64,000 bases of DNA from JAIBDK01 sp965261915 (GTDB lineage Bacteria; Pseudomonadota; Gammaproteobacteria; Arenicellales; Poriferihabitantaceae). How positions within the stretch are numbered: the first letter of the stretch is position 1; the number at the start of each line of letters is the position of its first letter. Location of the stretch: positions 2,108,001 to 2,172,000 of the forward strand of contig CBDHDW010000013.1 of NCBI GenBank assembly GCA_965261915.1. Direction: 5' to 3'. The position numbers were made by a program, and so were the translations under genes. The notes beneath the pieces are model-generated. The model was not told where the DNA came from, searched no databases, and saw only the letters and a list, made by a program, of their open reading frames with translations. Positions 28,245 through 37,160 of the stretch are shown here, piece after piece.

Positions 28245-28796
28245 TTAAAACCAAGGAACGGTTGCTTGTTTACTCAAGCCAAATTGATCAAAGTTACCTG
28301 CGGTCGCTTCTTTTTGTAAAGCACCAAATGATAGATACCGGCGATGCTTGTAGCCATTTGATGCGCTATTCAACTCAAGAAAGGGGTTGTCTATTCCTTG
28401 CTGGAACATCTTGGCTTTGTAGCGGTTAATCTCATCAGGTTGTATGGTGTTTCGTTTAATTAAACGCCGGAGCTTCGCCGCAGTCATATTGGTTTGCTTG
28501 CGTGAAACAGTACGATGGCTGGCCTGATCAGGTATTTTCTGTATTTCGGATATGTCGCAATATCCCGCTAGACCGCTTAGCCAATTTTCACTTTGCAGTA
28601 TTTGCAAACGCTGACTTGTTCCGTGAATACGCAAGACTCTACCCAATTTCACTTTGTATTCTGGAAAACTTACGCCTATATCAGATGATTTCAGGTCATA
28701 TAAACGTTTATGGAATTTAGTATATAAGGTATTGCGCAAAAAAGGCAAATCGCATTCTGCGTCTGGTAAAAATCTGATTTCCAGATAATAAATCAT
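28245..28796 (-). CDS. cas6f: Cas6f (Csy4) crRNA-processing endoribonuclease
   Basis: Cuts the I-F repeat hairpin to release mature crRNAs and stays bound to the 3' hairpin. 183 residues, close to the 187 of Pseudomonas Csy4. The start is YYLEIRFLPD; catalytic His29 is preserved in TKFHKRL; IGVSFPEY and LGRVLRIHG follow; the arginine-rich RNA-binding helix is seen as AAKLRRLIKRN; the C-terminus FGLSKQATVPWF is the I-F signature. The protein therefore looks intact. It is the only cas gene in the window: 30 bp upstream of its start an IS66 element begins, where csy3 should end. Confidence 0.95.
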   Translation of the reverse strand: MIYYLEIRFLPDAECDLPFLRNTLYTKFHKRLYDLKSSDIGVSFPEYKVKLGRVLRIHGTSQRLQILQSENWLSGLAGYCDISEIQKIPDQASHRTVSRKQTNMTAAKLRRLIKRNTIQPDEINRYKAKMFQQGIDNPFLELNSASNGYKHRRYLSFGALQKEATAGNFDQFGLSKQATVPWF

Positions 28797-28825
28797 ATTA
28801 ATTCCTTAACTATCAGTCTTTACTT

Positions 28826-30363
28826 GTAACTGCCCAGGTACCCTAAGGAATAATTCTCTTGGAATAATTCTCTTGCCTGAGGAATCCCGATGTGATTCAT
28901 TAAGATTATGAATTTTCCAGACGCCCCCAAAGGTTATGTTTCCGTTGAGGCTTATGAAGAGCTGAAGCAGAAGAATGCACAAACGATAGCCCTGCTTGTG
29001 GCTCGCATTGAAGACCTTGAGCGTCGCCTCAGCTTGAACAGCAGCAACAGTAGCAAGCCGCCTTCAAGCGACGGCCTAAAGAAGCCCAAGGCTGAACCCA
29101 GAACCAAAAGTCTGCGGAGAAAATCCGGTAAAAAGTCAGGCGGGCAGAAAAGCCACAAGGGAAGCACTCTGTGCCAAACGGCAGACCCCGATCATGTTGA
29201 AGATCACTTTCCTTCTGTCTGCGGGCAATGTGGCACGCCCTTATCGCCATCAATGGCAGAGGATTACGCCGCACGACAGGTGTTTGACCTGCCCGAGCCA
29301 CAGCCCTTGGTGACAACGGAACACAGGGCACATGTCTGCCTTTGCGGCCACTGTGGGGAAACAACCAAGGCGGCGTTTCCTCTGGAGGTGAAGGCACCCG
29401 TGCAGTACGGGCCACGCATTGCCGGAGTGGCAACATATCTCCAATGCGCCCATTTCCTGCCGGAAGACAGACTGGCGCAAATAATGGCCGATTTGTTCAA
29501 TGCCCCTTTGGTTCCTGCCACTGTGGCCGCCATGAACCGCAAAGCATCAGAGCGGCTCAAGGGGGTTGCTTCTCACCTGCAGGATGTGATCGCCCAACAG
29601 GTCCACGTCAAACATCTTGACGAGACGGGTTTCCGGATTACGGGGTGCCTGCAATGGCTTCACGTTGCCTGTACACCGCTTCTGGCTTTCTACCGGGTCA
29701 GCAGCAAACGCGGTAATCTGTTATCCAATCTCACGGGCTGTATCGTGCATGATCATTGGCAGCCCTACTTCACGCTGGATGGTGTTACCCATGCGTTGTG
29801 CAATGCACACCATTTACGGGAACTGCAAGCGTTGGTCGAAATAGAACAGGAAGATTGGGCTGGTCAGATGCAAAGGCTACTGCGGCGTGCGCACCATGTC
29901 ACACAGGCCGCGCGGGATAAGGGCGTGGCGGTTTCAACGCCGCTTGTTGCGCTTATTAATCGGCGATACGACAGGATCATCACCGCAGCATTGGATTTCC
30001 ATGAGGAATTGCCTCCACTCGTGCCGCCAAAACCCGGAAGACGGGGGCGCAAGAAGCGACGGACAGGACATAATCTGGCATTACGATTACGCGATCGCAA
30101 GGAAGGCACCCTGCGCTTTCTGACAGATCCCGACGTGCCATTCACAAACAACGAAGCTGAACGCGACCTGCGGATGATGAAACTACGTCAGAAAATATCG
30201 GGCGGGTTCAGGTCTGAACAAGGGGCAGAGGATTTTGCCACCCTGCGCAGCGTCATCACAACGGCCAGAAAACAAGGATGGAACATCATCGAAACACTGA
30301 TGATGCCTGCCGATCAGATTATCGCAACACTGAAATACGCTTAAAAACAACCTGGGCAGTTAC
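28826..30363 (+). mobile_element. IS66-family element (single-ORF type)
   Basis: 1538 bp bounded by perfect 14-bp inverted repeats GTAACTGCCCAGGT (28826-28839) and ACCTGGGCAGTTAC (30350-30363), enclosing one transposase gene and no tnpA/tnpB. No 8-bp target duplication flanks it, so sequence on at least one side has been lost. It replaces the cas genes expected upstream of cas6f. Confidence 0.93.
28908..30344 (+). CDS. IS66 transposase (TnpC-type, DDE)
   Basis: 478 residues, full length. N-terminal coiled coil (ARIEDLERRLSLNSSNSSKP, then PPSSDG), a basic linker, a zinc-ribbon (CGQCGTP...CLCGHCG), and the IS66 catalytic core with HLDETGFRI, the HDHWQPYF...HALCNAHHLREL segment and the C-terminal PFTNNEAERDLRMMKLRQKI motif. 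The reading frame is intact, so the element may still be active. Confidence 0.95.
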   Translation: MNFPDAPKGYVSVEAYEELKQKNAQTIALLVARIEDLERRLSLNSSNSSKPPSSDGLKKPKAEPRTKSLRRKSGKKSGGQKSHKGSTLCQTADPDHVEDHFPSVCGQCGTPLSPSMAEDYAARQVFDLPEPQPLVTTEHRAHVCLCGHCGETTKAAFPLEVKAPVQYGPRIAGVATYLQCAHFLPEDRLAQIMADLFNAPLVPATVAAMNRKASERLKGVASHLQDVIAQQVHVKHLDETGFRITGCLQWLHVACTPLLAFYRVSSKRGNLLSNLTGCIVHDHWQPYFTLDGVTHALCNAHHLRELQALVEIEQEDWAGQMQRLLRRAHHVTQAARDKGVAVSTPLVALINRRYDRIITAALDFHEELPPLVPPKPGRRGRKKRRTGHNLALRLRDRKEGTLRFLTDPDVPFTNNEAERDLRMMKLRQKISGGFRSEQGAEDFATLRSVITTARKQGWNIIETLMMPADQIIATLKYA

Positions 30364-30365
30364 CA

Positions 30366-30640
30366 AAAAACATCGAATAATGTTCGTTCGTGGCATCATC
30401 CATGGTCGATTAGATCCCAGTATATGCCCTCAATCCATTGGTGTGTGCTACCATCCTGACAAAGCATCATCCCCGCTAATGCGCTCGGTTCGCGCTGCTT
30501 GCGGTCCTGTGGTTTTGGATTTGTACACCAATCCGGCTCCTTGTAATTGGTTCTTAACCCAACTATAGCTACGTGAACCTTCATGCTCACGTTGATACCA
30601 ACCATGAAAGTGGCGTACATTCCAGCCCTGGTAACGGCTC
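30366..30640. repeat. Left copy of a 275-bp direct repeat flanking the IS1634-type element
   Basis: Identical over 275 bp to 32579-32853, with each copy abutting an end of the IS1634-type element. The sequence is part of an ISNCY transposase remnant (reverse strand). Reads as a target duplication; IS1634 relatives are known for target duplications of tens to hundreds of base pairs. The exact length is 274 or 275 because one C/G at the IS tip is ambiguous. Confidence 0.85.
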
Positions 30641-32577
30641 CTGACTTCGACGGTCCACCCCACGCAGATCGCCTACAGCCCAGTCAATACGGGGGTCTTC
30701 TGTTGAGATCGATTTGTAGTGCCTATCTAAATATTTGTGTTGGCTTAGGCGATGGCACAGTGTAAGCTCACCCCATGTTTGTTCGCGTTAAATCTACACC
30801 CAATAGCCCAAGACAATCGGTTCAGATTGTTTCATCTGTGCGCGTCGGCGATAAGGTCAAGCAAAAGATTGTCCGTTATATCGGCATTGCCATGGATGAC
30901 GAGGAGTTGGCGCAGTTGAAGGCTTTGGCCGAGGTTGTCAAGGCCAAGATTGAAGCCCAGCATCAGCCCAGCCTGTTCCCGCCTGAGGCGGTCGCCAAAC
31001 AAGTTATTGAAGCGAAAGCAGCCAAAGCGTCCAAAGCCACCTTGAATGTTGACCTGAGGCAGATGGTGGAAGAACAACGGGTGGTGCTGGGCATCCATGA
31101 GGTGTATGGCGCGGTCTATCGCCAGTTGTCATTCGATACCCTGTTGTCGCAGAGGCGGTATCGTGCTTCCCATGAAGCCCTGTTCCATTGCGTGATGGCA
31201 CGCATTGCTAATCCCCCCAGAGCAAGGCAAGCGCAAGCGCGGCAGTGTGCAGCAGCTGGAGCAGGACTTTGGCGTTTCTTTGTCCTTAGAGAAAGTTTAT
31301 CGGATGATGGATCAGCTGGACGATAACACCATCAGTCGGCTACAAGCGATGACCTGTGAAGGCACGCGATCCTTGTTACCTGGTGCGTTGGATGTGTTGT
31401 TTTTTGACTGTACGACACTGTATTTTGAGTCTTTCAAGGAAGATGAGTTAAAACAAAATGGCTACAGCAAGGACTGTCAAGTTAATCAGACACAGGTCAA
31501 TCAGCCGCAAGTATTGCTGGCTTTGCTGGTCACCCATGAAGGCCTGCCGGTCGGCTACGAAGTGTTCCCCGGTGCTACTTTCGAGGGCCATAGCCTAATC
31601 AGCGTTTTGAAGACGATGCAGGCGCGCTATGATGTCAGGAAAATGATCTTTGTCGCTGATAGGGGCATGTTGAATGAAGACAATCTAAGCGCCCTGGATG
31701 AGGCGGGCGCTTATTACATTGTCGGGGCGAAACTAAAACAATTACCAAGTGCACTACAAACCAAAGTATTGGATAAATCAGCTTATCAGGCACTTGGCAA
31801 AGGCGGGTCAAGCGCAGCCGAGCTGACGCACAAGAAGAGACGGCTCATTGTCTCGCATTGTCCAAAGCGTGCGGATAAAGATCAACATGACCGACAAAAG
31901 GCGGTCGATCGGCTCATCAAGAAAATAGGTAAAAGCCAGAATCCCAAGGACTTATTAAATAACTACGGCTATAAAAAGTTTCTGATTATCTTTTTGTTTA
32001 TCTTTCTGATTATCAAGGGAAAAACCAGCCTGAGTATCAACCAGGATAAAATTGCTGCCGAAAGCCGCTGGGACGGCTTGCATGGGGTGATGACCAATTT
32101 GCCCGATACGCCGCACCAAGAAGTGTTATCACACTATCGCGGCTTATGGCAGGTTGAAGAAAGTTTCCGCATCACTAAACATGACTTAAAAGTACGCCCT
32201 ATCTACCACTGGACACCTTCCAGGGTGCGTGCCCACATTGCTATTTCGTTCATGGCTTTCACCTGCATCAGACAGCTAATGTATCGAATCAAGCTACAAC
32301 ATAAAGCCTTATCCCCTGCTGTTATCCGTAATGCCTTGATTCATGTGCAACACAGCGTGTTCAAACACAAGCGCACCAAACAGCGTTATGTCATGCCTGC
32401 TCAAATCAATCCAGAAGCAAAAAAAATCTATGCTGTGATGGGATTGAAAGCGATTACCACAGCTTACCCACTGTACTGATTGATATAATCCTTCAATATC
32501 TGGGCATTTGTAGTGCCTAGGTATTTTTGTGTTTCCTTATAAATCAATGAGTTATGAGTGTGAACCGTCGAAGTCAG
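30641..32577 (+). mobile_element. IS1634-type element (IS4-related)
   Basis: About 1937 bp bounded by inverted repeats CTGACTTCGACGGTCCA (30641) and TGAACCGTCGAAGTCAG (ending 32577), with one mismatch. It carries a DDE transposase split by a frameshift. The flanks are the two identical 275-bp copies described separately. Confidence 0.88.
30775..32479 (+). pseudogene. IS1634-family transposase, split by a C6 frameshift
   Basis: Two overlapping frames together form one transposase of about 565 residues. Frame 1 (from 30775, MFVRVKSTPNSPRQSVQIV) leads to MARIANP; frame 2 resumes with PPEQGKRKRGSVQQLEQDFG. The switch is at a run of six C (31213-31218), a plausible slippage or programmed-frameshift site. 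Catalytic motifs in frame 2: LFFDCTTLYFES, FVADRGMLNEDNL, and the YREK-type region GLWQVEESFRITKHDLKVRP. An in-frame expansion FLIIFLFIFLIIK arises from three near-identical 12-bp units. Either slippage expresses it or it is inactive. Confidence 0.82.
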
Positions 32578-32578
32578 G

Positions 32579-32853
32579 AAAAACATCGAATAATGTTCGT
32601 TCGTGGCATCATCCATGGTCGATTAGATCCCAGTATATGCCCTCAATCCATTGGTGTGTGCTACCATCCTGACAAAGCATCATCCCCGCTAATGCGCTCG
32701 GTTCGCGCTGCTTGCGGTCCTGTGGTTTTGGATTTGTACACCAATCCGGCTCCTTGTAATTGGTTCTTAACCCAACTATAGCTACGTGAACCTTCATGCT
32801 CACGTTGATACCAACCATGAAAGTGGCGTACATTCCAGCCCTGGTAACGGCTC
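32579..32853. repeat. Right copy of the 275-bp direct repeat
   Basis: Identical to 30366-30640. This copy continues without a break into the rest of the ISNCY transposase remnant (through 32973), whereas the left copy stops at the IS. That shows which side carries the original continuation of the target. Confidence 0.85.
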
Positions 32854-32973
32854 GAATACAAATCCTGCAACGCCATAACCTCGTCAACGGGCGCACGTAA
32901 ATGCGAGGGCATATTGAGTCGTTGATCTAACAACCCATCCATGCCATATTCCTCGTAACGATACATGTACCTT

Positions 32974-34005
32974 CCTAATTACCATCTAACCCAAGCCTAT
33001 CTTCAGCAAGTTTTCCGGCATCGGTGGCGTCCTGAGTGCCGCACAAGCAAGCTTGGGAATGAGGTCGTTCAAATCAAAACGACGATTGAAACGATACTGA
33101 AATTCCGACAAGTATCGCTGAGCATATTTAGGTCGAATAGCATGATAGGTACTGCGTAATGAACTCTTTAAGTTACCCAGAATCGTATTGACCCAATAGA
33201 ACTCAGGTTTTTCGACAGACCCTCTCCCGCCGCCGCACACAATCCTGTCATGTAAGCAACCGGCCTCGACAACGGCATTAAAGCACGCCAAACCATCGGA
33301 GATAACAGTACTGCCCTCGGTCAGATGTTGCTGACTCCATGACTTAATCGCTTCTGTGCGGAAACCCTTTACGACCGATAACTTAACCCGAATTGGGCAA
33401 TGTTCGGCGGTGGTCTCCACCGCCGCCACAAAAGGCGTCTTACCGGCAGCACCGCGTCCCGGCTTGCACCCGGTACGCTCGCCGCCCAGGTAGGCATCAT
33501 CCAATTCAATCAACCCGGATAGTTTGTTATTGTGATCCCGCTCCATCATCACCTGCATAAGCTTGTGCTTCATCCGCCATGCGGCATTGTAGGAAATACC
33601 CAGGTGACGATGCAGTTTCATGGCCGAGATGCCTTTCTTGTCCTGTGTAATCAGATAGATACCCTGGAACCATAGCGTGAGCGGTAGTTTGGTGGATTCA
33701 AAGAGGGTTCCAGCCGTCAGTGAAGTCTGGCGATTGCAGCGATTGCACTGCTGAAGTTTACGGATGGTCAACTGGCAGCACTTGTCGTGACCACAGGCCG
33801 GACACTGGAACCCTTTGGGCCACCGCCAAGCATAAAGCGCATCGAAGCATTGGTCTTCGGTACCGTACTGTTTGATAAAATCGTTCAGACTAACCCCTTT
33901 CTGGAATTGCACCTTATTACGCGCCATGACATACCCCTTATGAATTAAATAGATAGACTGTGATTATATACGGGGTAGAGCGACTTATCTATAGTGGTAA
34001 TTAGG
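32974..34005 (-). mobile_element. IS1595-family element with 8-bp target duplication
   Basis: 1032 bp with inverted ends CCTAATTACCA (32974) and TGGTAATTAGG (ending 34005). It is flanked by a perfect 8-bp direct repeat TGTACCTT (32966-32973 and 34006-34013), the duplication size of this family. It is inserted in the ISNCY remnant, and removing it with one TSD copy restores that reading frame. Confidence 0.94.
32986..33927 (-). CDS. IS1595 transposase
   Basis: 313 residues, intact. N-terminal zinc ribbon (CPACGHDKCCQLTIRKLQQC plus NRC), HTH (HLGISYNAAWRMKHKL), and the ISXO2-like DDE/N core: IELDDAYLGGERTG, VISDGLACFNAV, and the C-terminal SLRSTYHAIRPKYAQRYLSE, then FQYRFNRR. Its intact frame, with the perfect TSD, suggests a recent insertion. 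Confidence 0.95.
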   Translation of the reverse strand: MARNKVQFQKGVSLNDFIKQYGTEDQCFDALYAWRWPKGFQCPACGHDKCCQLTIRKLQQCNRCNRQTSLTAGTLFESTKLPLTLWFQGIYLITQDKKGISAMKLHRHLGISYNAAWRMKHKLMQVMMERDHNNKLSGLIELDDAYLGGERTGCKPGRGAAGKTPFVAAVETTAEHCPIRVKLSVVKGFRTEAIKSWSQQHLTEGSTVISDGLACFNAVVEAGCLHDRIVCGGGRGSVEKPEFYWVNTILGNLKSSLRSTYHAIRPKYAQRYLSEFQYRFNRRFDLNDLIPKLACAALRTPPMPENLLKIGLG

Positions 34006-34281
34006 TGTACCTTTGATCTGTGCGATCACAGACCCCAAGTAATGTGGCACCTCGCTTATGCTCAATCGGCTACGTTGGTAACCCTCATACGCTTATTCAA
34101 ATCTCATCTGTTTTAGTCTCTCTCGAAATCCTGGCTGGTTCATATACACCCCAAATGGGCGTAGCATAAACAGGACAGGTTATGTACTAATTAATAGGAC
34201 AGTTAATTTACTCGTAACACAAAGTCTGTGACCGCTGTCCGGGTTCAGAAAGATATGAGACATCCGGTTTATTGTTGTTGC

Positions 34282-34330
34282 GCCTGTGCATTTATGGATA
34301 AGTCGTAGACTTATCCATAAATGCACAGGC
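34282..34330. repeat. Perfect 23-bp inverted repeat with 3-bp loop
   Basis: GCCTGTGCATTTATGGATAA+GTC (34282-34304), then GTA, then the exact reverse complement to 34330. It lies in the non-coding part of the IS481 unit, about 75 bp before the transposase start. Could be two abutted IS ends, a terminator that blocks read-through transcription into the transposase gene, or a cruciform-forming site. Confidence 0.75.
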
Positions 34331-34354
34331 CGGGAACAATGATTACCGGTAAAA

Positions 34355-34406
34355 ATCGGGTAGTCTCCGTGATGTCAAAATCACAAACAAGGGAGGACTA
34401 CCCGAT
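34355..34406 (+). promoter_or_regulatory. Hairpin covering the IS481 transposase translation start
   Basis: ATCGGGTAGTC (34355-34365) is the exact reverse complement of GACTACCCGAT (34396-34406). The second arm directly follows the ribosome-binding site GGGAGG (34391-34396) and includes the first two bases of the ATG at 34405. In mRNA that started upstream of the IS, the start would be hidden. This resembles the fold-back inhibition known in IS10/IS50-type elements. Confidence 0.5.
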
Positions 34407-34961
34407 GCAGATACAAAGTCTGCGCATCAAATCTTACCGCAGTTGGCGTGTTGCCGATAGCGCCAGTGAGTCCGCCATCGCTCGTATGAATAAGCTTGAG
34501 TTGTATGAGCAGTTACCATCAGAAGGCTGCTCTACAGTGCTTTGCTTACGCGCCATAGGCGGGTCAAAAGCCACTGACTATCGCTGGCTACGCCGCTATC
34601 GCCAACCGGGCTGGGCCGGGTTGGAAAGCCTGCGCCGTCGCCCTGGGCGCACCCGTGAGCGGCAATGGACGAAACAACAGGCGCAAGCAGTATACCATCT
34701 GCGCAGGCGTTATCCTTTATGGGGGAAACGTAAGCTGTGGAAGATATTAGTGCGCGATCAGCACCTGAATGTCAGTGAAAGTACCGTGGGACGTATTCTC
34801 AGTACCCTTATGGCCAAAGGACAGATCAAACCCGCTTCTTTTTACTATGGACACCTCAAACCAAGGCGGCGACGCCAGTTTACACACCATGCCAAACGCT
34901 GGCGGTACGGCATGAGCGGAAGGTGTCAACCTCATATGGACAGTCATTTTAAAGATAACAT

Positions 34962-36029
34962 CTATTTCACATAACCAGCGGGCGTGAGTGTCGGGAAGTT
35001 AACACGGTCGCAACGCATAGTCCCATCATTGCTGGACTCTACGGGGTTGATTGCCACTGTTGCTGGTGGCAATGATGCTCTCGGTCGTCCTCGAACAAAG
35101 CGTTCGGGGTTCTGCCGGTAACGTTCATCAAGCGCTCGCTGCTTTTGCTCGACCACGTCACGATATCGTCCTGTAAAGACCTGTTCCGGGGTAAACCCTG
35201 CCAGCCCACTGTGATGGTGTTTGAAGTTGTACCAGTGGAAATAACCTTCACACCAGAGCCGCGCGTGTGACATCGTGTCAAAGCGACCGGGATAATCCGC
35301 TTGGTATTTCTGCGTCTTAAACTGACTTTCACTGAACGCATTATCATTGCTCACTCGAGGGCGGCTATGGCTACAGGTAACATCTAATTCTCGCATCAAG
35401 TCCAAATACCCGTGAGCGATCATCGGTGAACCACGATCCTGGTGTAGGGTAAGTTGACCAGGCTCAATACCATAGCGGGTGGTGGCCTCGTCCATCAGCT
35501 GCTTGGCTAGCGCGCTATTTTCCTTGCGTGAAACCATCCAGGCCACGACAAAGCGGCTGAACAGGTCGAGCACCACATATAGTGATAAGTAGATGCCCCG
35601 TCGCACCAGCGGCAGTTTCGTAATATCCCATGTCCAGACATCGTGCGGGCCCGTGGCTAACAGCCGCGGTATGGCATGGTGCTGTGCAGGCCGCTGATTG
35701 CGCCGATCACCGGTCTCCTGCAGGCTGCGAAGTAGCCGGTGCAGGGTGCTCACCGAACACAGATATTGCTCCTGCTCAAGCAGGCGGTGATAGACCTCAG
35801 CGGGTGGCTGATCACAATAAGGTTCACTGTGCAGCGTATCGATTACCGTTGCGCGTTCCTCGGCACTCAGTGCTCTCGGTTGCACAGCGTACTGCCGAGA
35901 ACGTTGCGGCTCTAGATCACTGTCAGCTCGTTTTCTGTGCGCATAAACACTGCTGCGATTGAGTCCCAGCGCACGGCACGCTTGCGACAATGACCGTCTT
36001 GCAGGGCGATGGGTAATCACGTTATTCAC
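34962..36029 (-). CDS. IS3 OrfB transposase (rve integrase core)
   Basis: 355 residues, starting at a GTG that overlaps the orfA stop (GTGA). HTH_21-type N-terminus (SLSQACRALGLNRSSVYAHR), then the DDE integrase core: VWTWDITKLP (D), LTLHQDRGSPM (D) and FSESQFKTQKYQADYPGRF (E). Normally produced as an OrfAB fusion by frameshift or by translational coupling. Confidence 0.94.
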   Translation of the reverse strand: MNNVITHRPARRSLSQACRALGLNRSSVYAHRKRADSDLEPQRSRQYAVQPRALSAEERATVIDTLHSEPYCDQPPAEVYHRLLEQEQYLCSVSTLHRLLRSLQETGDRRNQRPAQHHAIPRLLATGPHDVWTWDITKLPLVRRGIYLSLYVVLDLFSRFVVAWMVSRKENSALAKQLMDEATTRYGIEPGQLTLHQDRGSPMIAHGYLDLMRELDVTCSHSRPRVSNDNAFSESQFKTQKYQADYPGRFDTMSHARLWCEGYFHWYNFKHHHSGLAGFTPEQVFTGRYRDVVEQKQRALDERYRQNPERFVRGRPRASLPPATVAINPVESSNDGTMRCDRVNFPTLTPAGYVK

Positions 36030-36430
36030 ACATCCTTCCCACTGCGTAAACGATCGAGCATCGACAAGGCTTTTTTTTGCAAATCCAGACAGTCGTTGGC
36101 AATCTCCAACTTGCGGTTCAGGCGATTGTTTTCTTTCTCAAGCGGCTCGATGCGCCGTTGAGCCGGTGTCTTCGAGGGTGCCGGGCCGGGAGCACTCTTG
36201 CTCAGGCCAGCAACCCCGTTTTCGGCATACTCGCGGCGCCAGGCGGAGAGTTGATTGCGGTAGAGTTTCTCACGGCGTAACAGAGCACCCAGTTCACCGT
36301 GCTTACAGGCGTCAGCTTCGACCATCATGCGTAGCTTATACTCCGGCTTGAACTGGCGACGCGTGCGTTTCTCCAGTGCGGGCTCTGGTGTGACTTGTGT
36401 ATTGAGTGGATCTGAGTGTGCTTTTGGCAT
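36026..36430 (-). CDS. IS3 OrfA (HTH protein)
   Basis: 134 residues with an HTH_Tnp_1 domain (RRQFKPEYKLRMMVEADAC, GALLRREKLYRNQLSAWRRE) and a C-terminal leucine-zipper-like helix (RRIEPLEKENNRLNRKLEIA). Binds the IS ends. Overlaps orfB by 4 bp. Confidence 0.92.
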   Translation of the reverse strand: MPKAHSDPLNTQVTPEPALEKRTRRQFKPEYKLRMMVEADACKHGELGALLRREKLYRNQLSAWRREYAENGVAGLSKSAPGPAPSKTPAQRRIEPLEKENNRLNRKLEIANDCLDLQKKALSMLDRLRSGKDV

Positions 36431-37160
36431 TGTGTGGTTCCTGCATCCATAGCCCTGAAATCTATGTTATCCCAAACAGGGAGTGTATGGGATCAGGTTG
36501 ACACACAGGGTGAGGGCCAAGGTTCCAGGGGAACTCATCCAGATTGACCCCATGCGCGTGGGGCTGCCGGCAGGCTTTAGCCTGAAGGAATTCAAAGCCG
36601 CTTGTCCGGTGACCGGTCTGGTTGTCCTGAGAGCCTATTCTCGTGCCACCAGCCGCAATGCGACACACTTTTTGAAATCCCTGATAACGCAGTTGCCTTT
36701 TACGCTCAGCTCGATACAAGTAGATGGCGGCAGTGAGTTTCGGGATGAATTTGAACAGGCCTGCAAGGATTTAAGCATCAAGCTGTATGTCTTGCCGCCC
36801 AGAAAACCTGAATGGAATGGGTGTGTTGAGCGTGCCAATGGCACAAGCCGCTATGAGTTTTATCCTTTTTACCAAGGCAGCCTGACGGTCGCGGCGGTGA
36901 ATCGTGCATTAGCCGACTATCAGTGGACCTACAATTATTATCGGCCCCATGATTCTTTGGCACTGATGACACCTATGCGGTATTATCAGAAACTCACGGC
37001 GGCCGCCTGATTTGTCTCACATGTACTGAACCAGGACATTTCCTTGCAAAATCCGGCTTCCTCTATTATCCTTTAATCTCACAAAAACTCAGGTCATTTT
37101 TCCGGTATTTATCGAACAAAGGCCACCATTTCTAACGCAATATTGAGGAAAACTCTGGTT

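Larger units (their letters stand above)
32579..34143 (-). pseudogene. ISNCY (ISDol1-type) transposase remnant interrupted by IS1595
   Basis: Reading the reverse strand from ATG 34143 (MNQPGFRERLKQMRFE, then AYEGYQRSRLSISEV), skipping the IS1595 insert (32974-34005) and one target copy, gives YRYEEYGMDGLLDQRL, GWNVRHFHGWYQREHEG, SYSWVKNQLQGAGLVYK, MMLCQDGSTHQWI and MDDATNEHYSMFF. These are the conserved N-terminal half of ISNCY transposases. At least three frameshifts occur and the C-terminal half is lost at the IS66/IS1634 border. A clear fossil. Confidence 0.8.
34917..36510 (-). mobile_element. IS3-family element, 4-bp target duplication TGAG
   Basis: 1594 bp. Inner terminal repeats are GTGTCAACCT (left) and AGGTTGACAC (right). 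TGAG occurs at 34913-34916 and 36511-36514; excising the element with one copy repairs the IS481 reading frame exactly, which fixes the borders. Contains orfA and orfB in the usual overlapping arrangement. Confidence 0.9.
34405..37010 (+). pseudogene. IS481-family transposase interrupted by IS3
   Basis: Joining 34405-34916 to 36515-37010, that is removing the IS3 and one TGAG copy, restores one frame of 335 codons, normal for IS481. The 5' part holds the HTH (STVLCLRAIGGSKATDYRWL) and basic linker; the 3' part holds the rve core (GELIQIDPMRVGLP; IQVDGGSEFRDEFEQA; PEWNGCVERANGTSRYEF). The gene is inactive as it stands. Confidence 0.88.
34171..37043 (+). mobile_element. IS481-family element carrying an inserted IS3 element
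   Basis: An IS481-type transposase gene in two pieces with an IS3 element between. Possible weak outer ends are GGACAGGTTATGTACT (near 34172) and its imperfect inverse GTACTGAACCAGGACA (ending about 37043). The outer borders are uncertain, and no target duplication was found. Confidence 0.6.

Noticed and set aside
26209..28796. CRISPR-associated transposon (Tn7-like I-F3)
   Set aside because: No tnsA/B/C, tniQ, cas7 or cas8/5 gene is present; the nearby transposases belong to ordinary IS families and the array is of normal length.
28952..30151. Several reverse-strand frames inside the IS66 transposase gene
   Set aside because: Shadow frames of a high-GC transposase gene; no homology or start signals.
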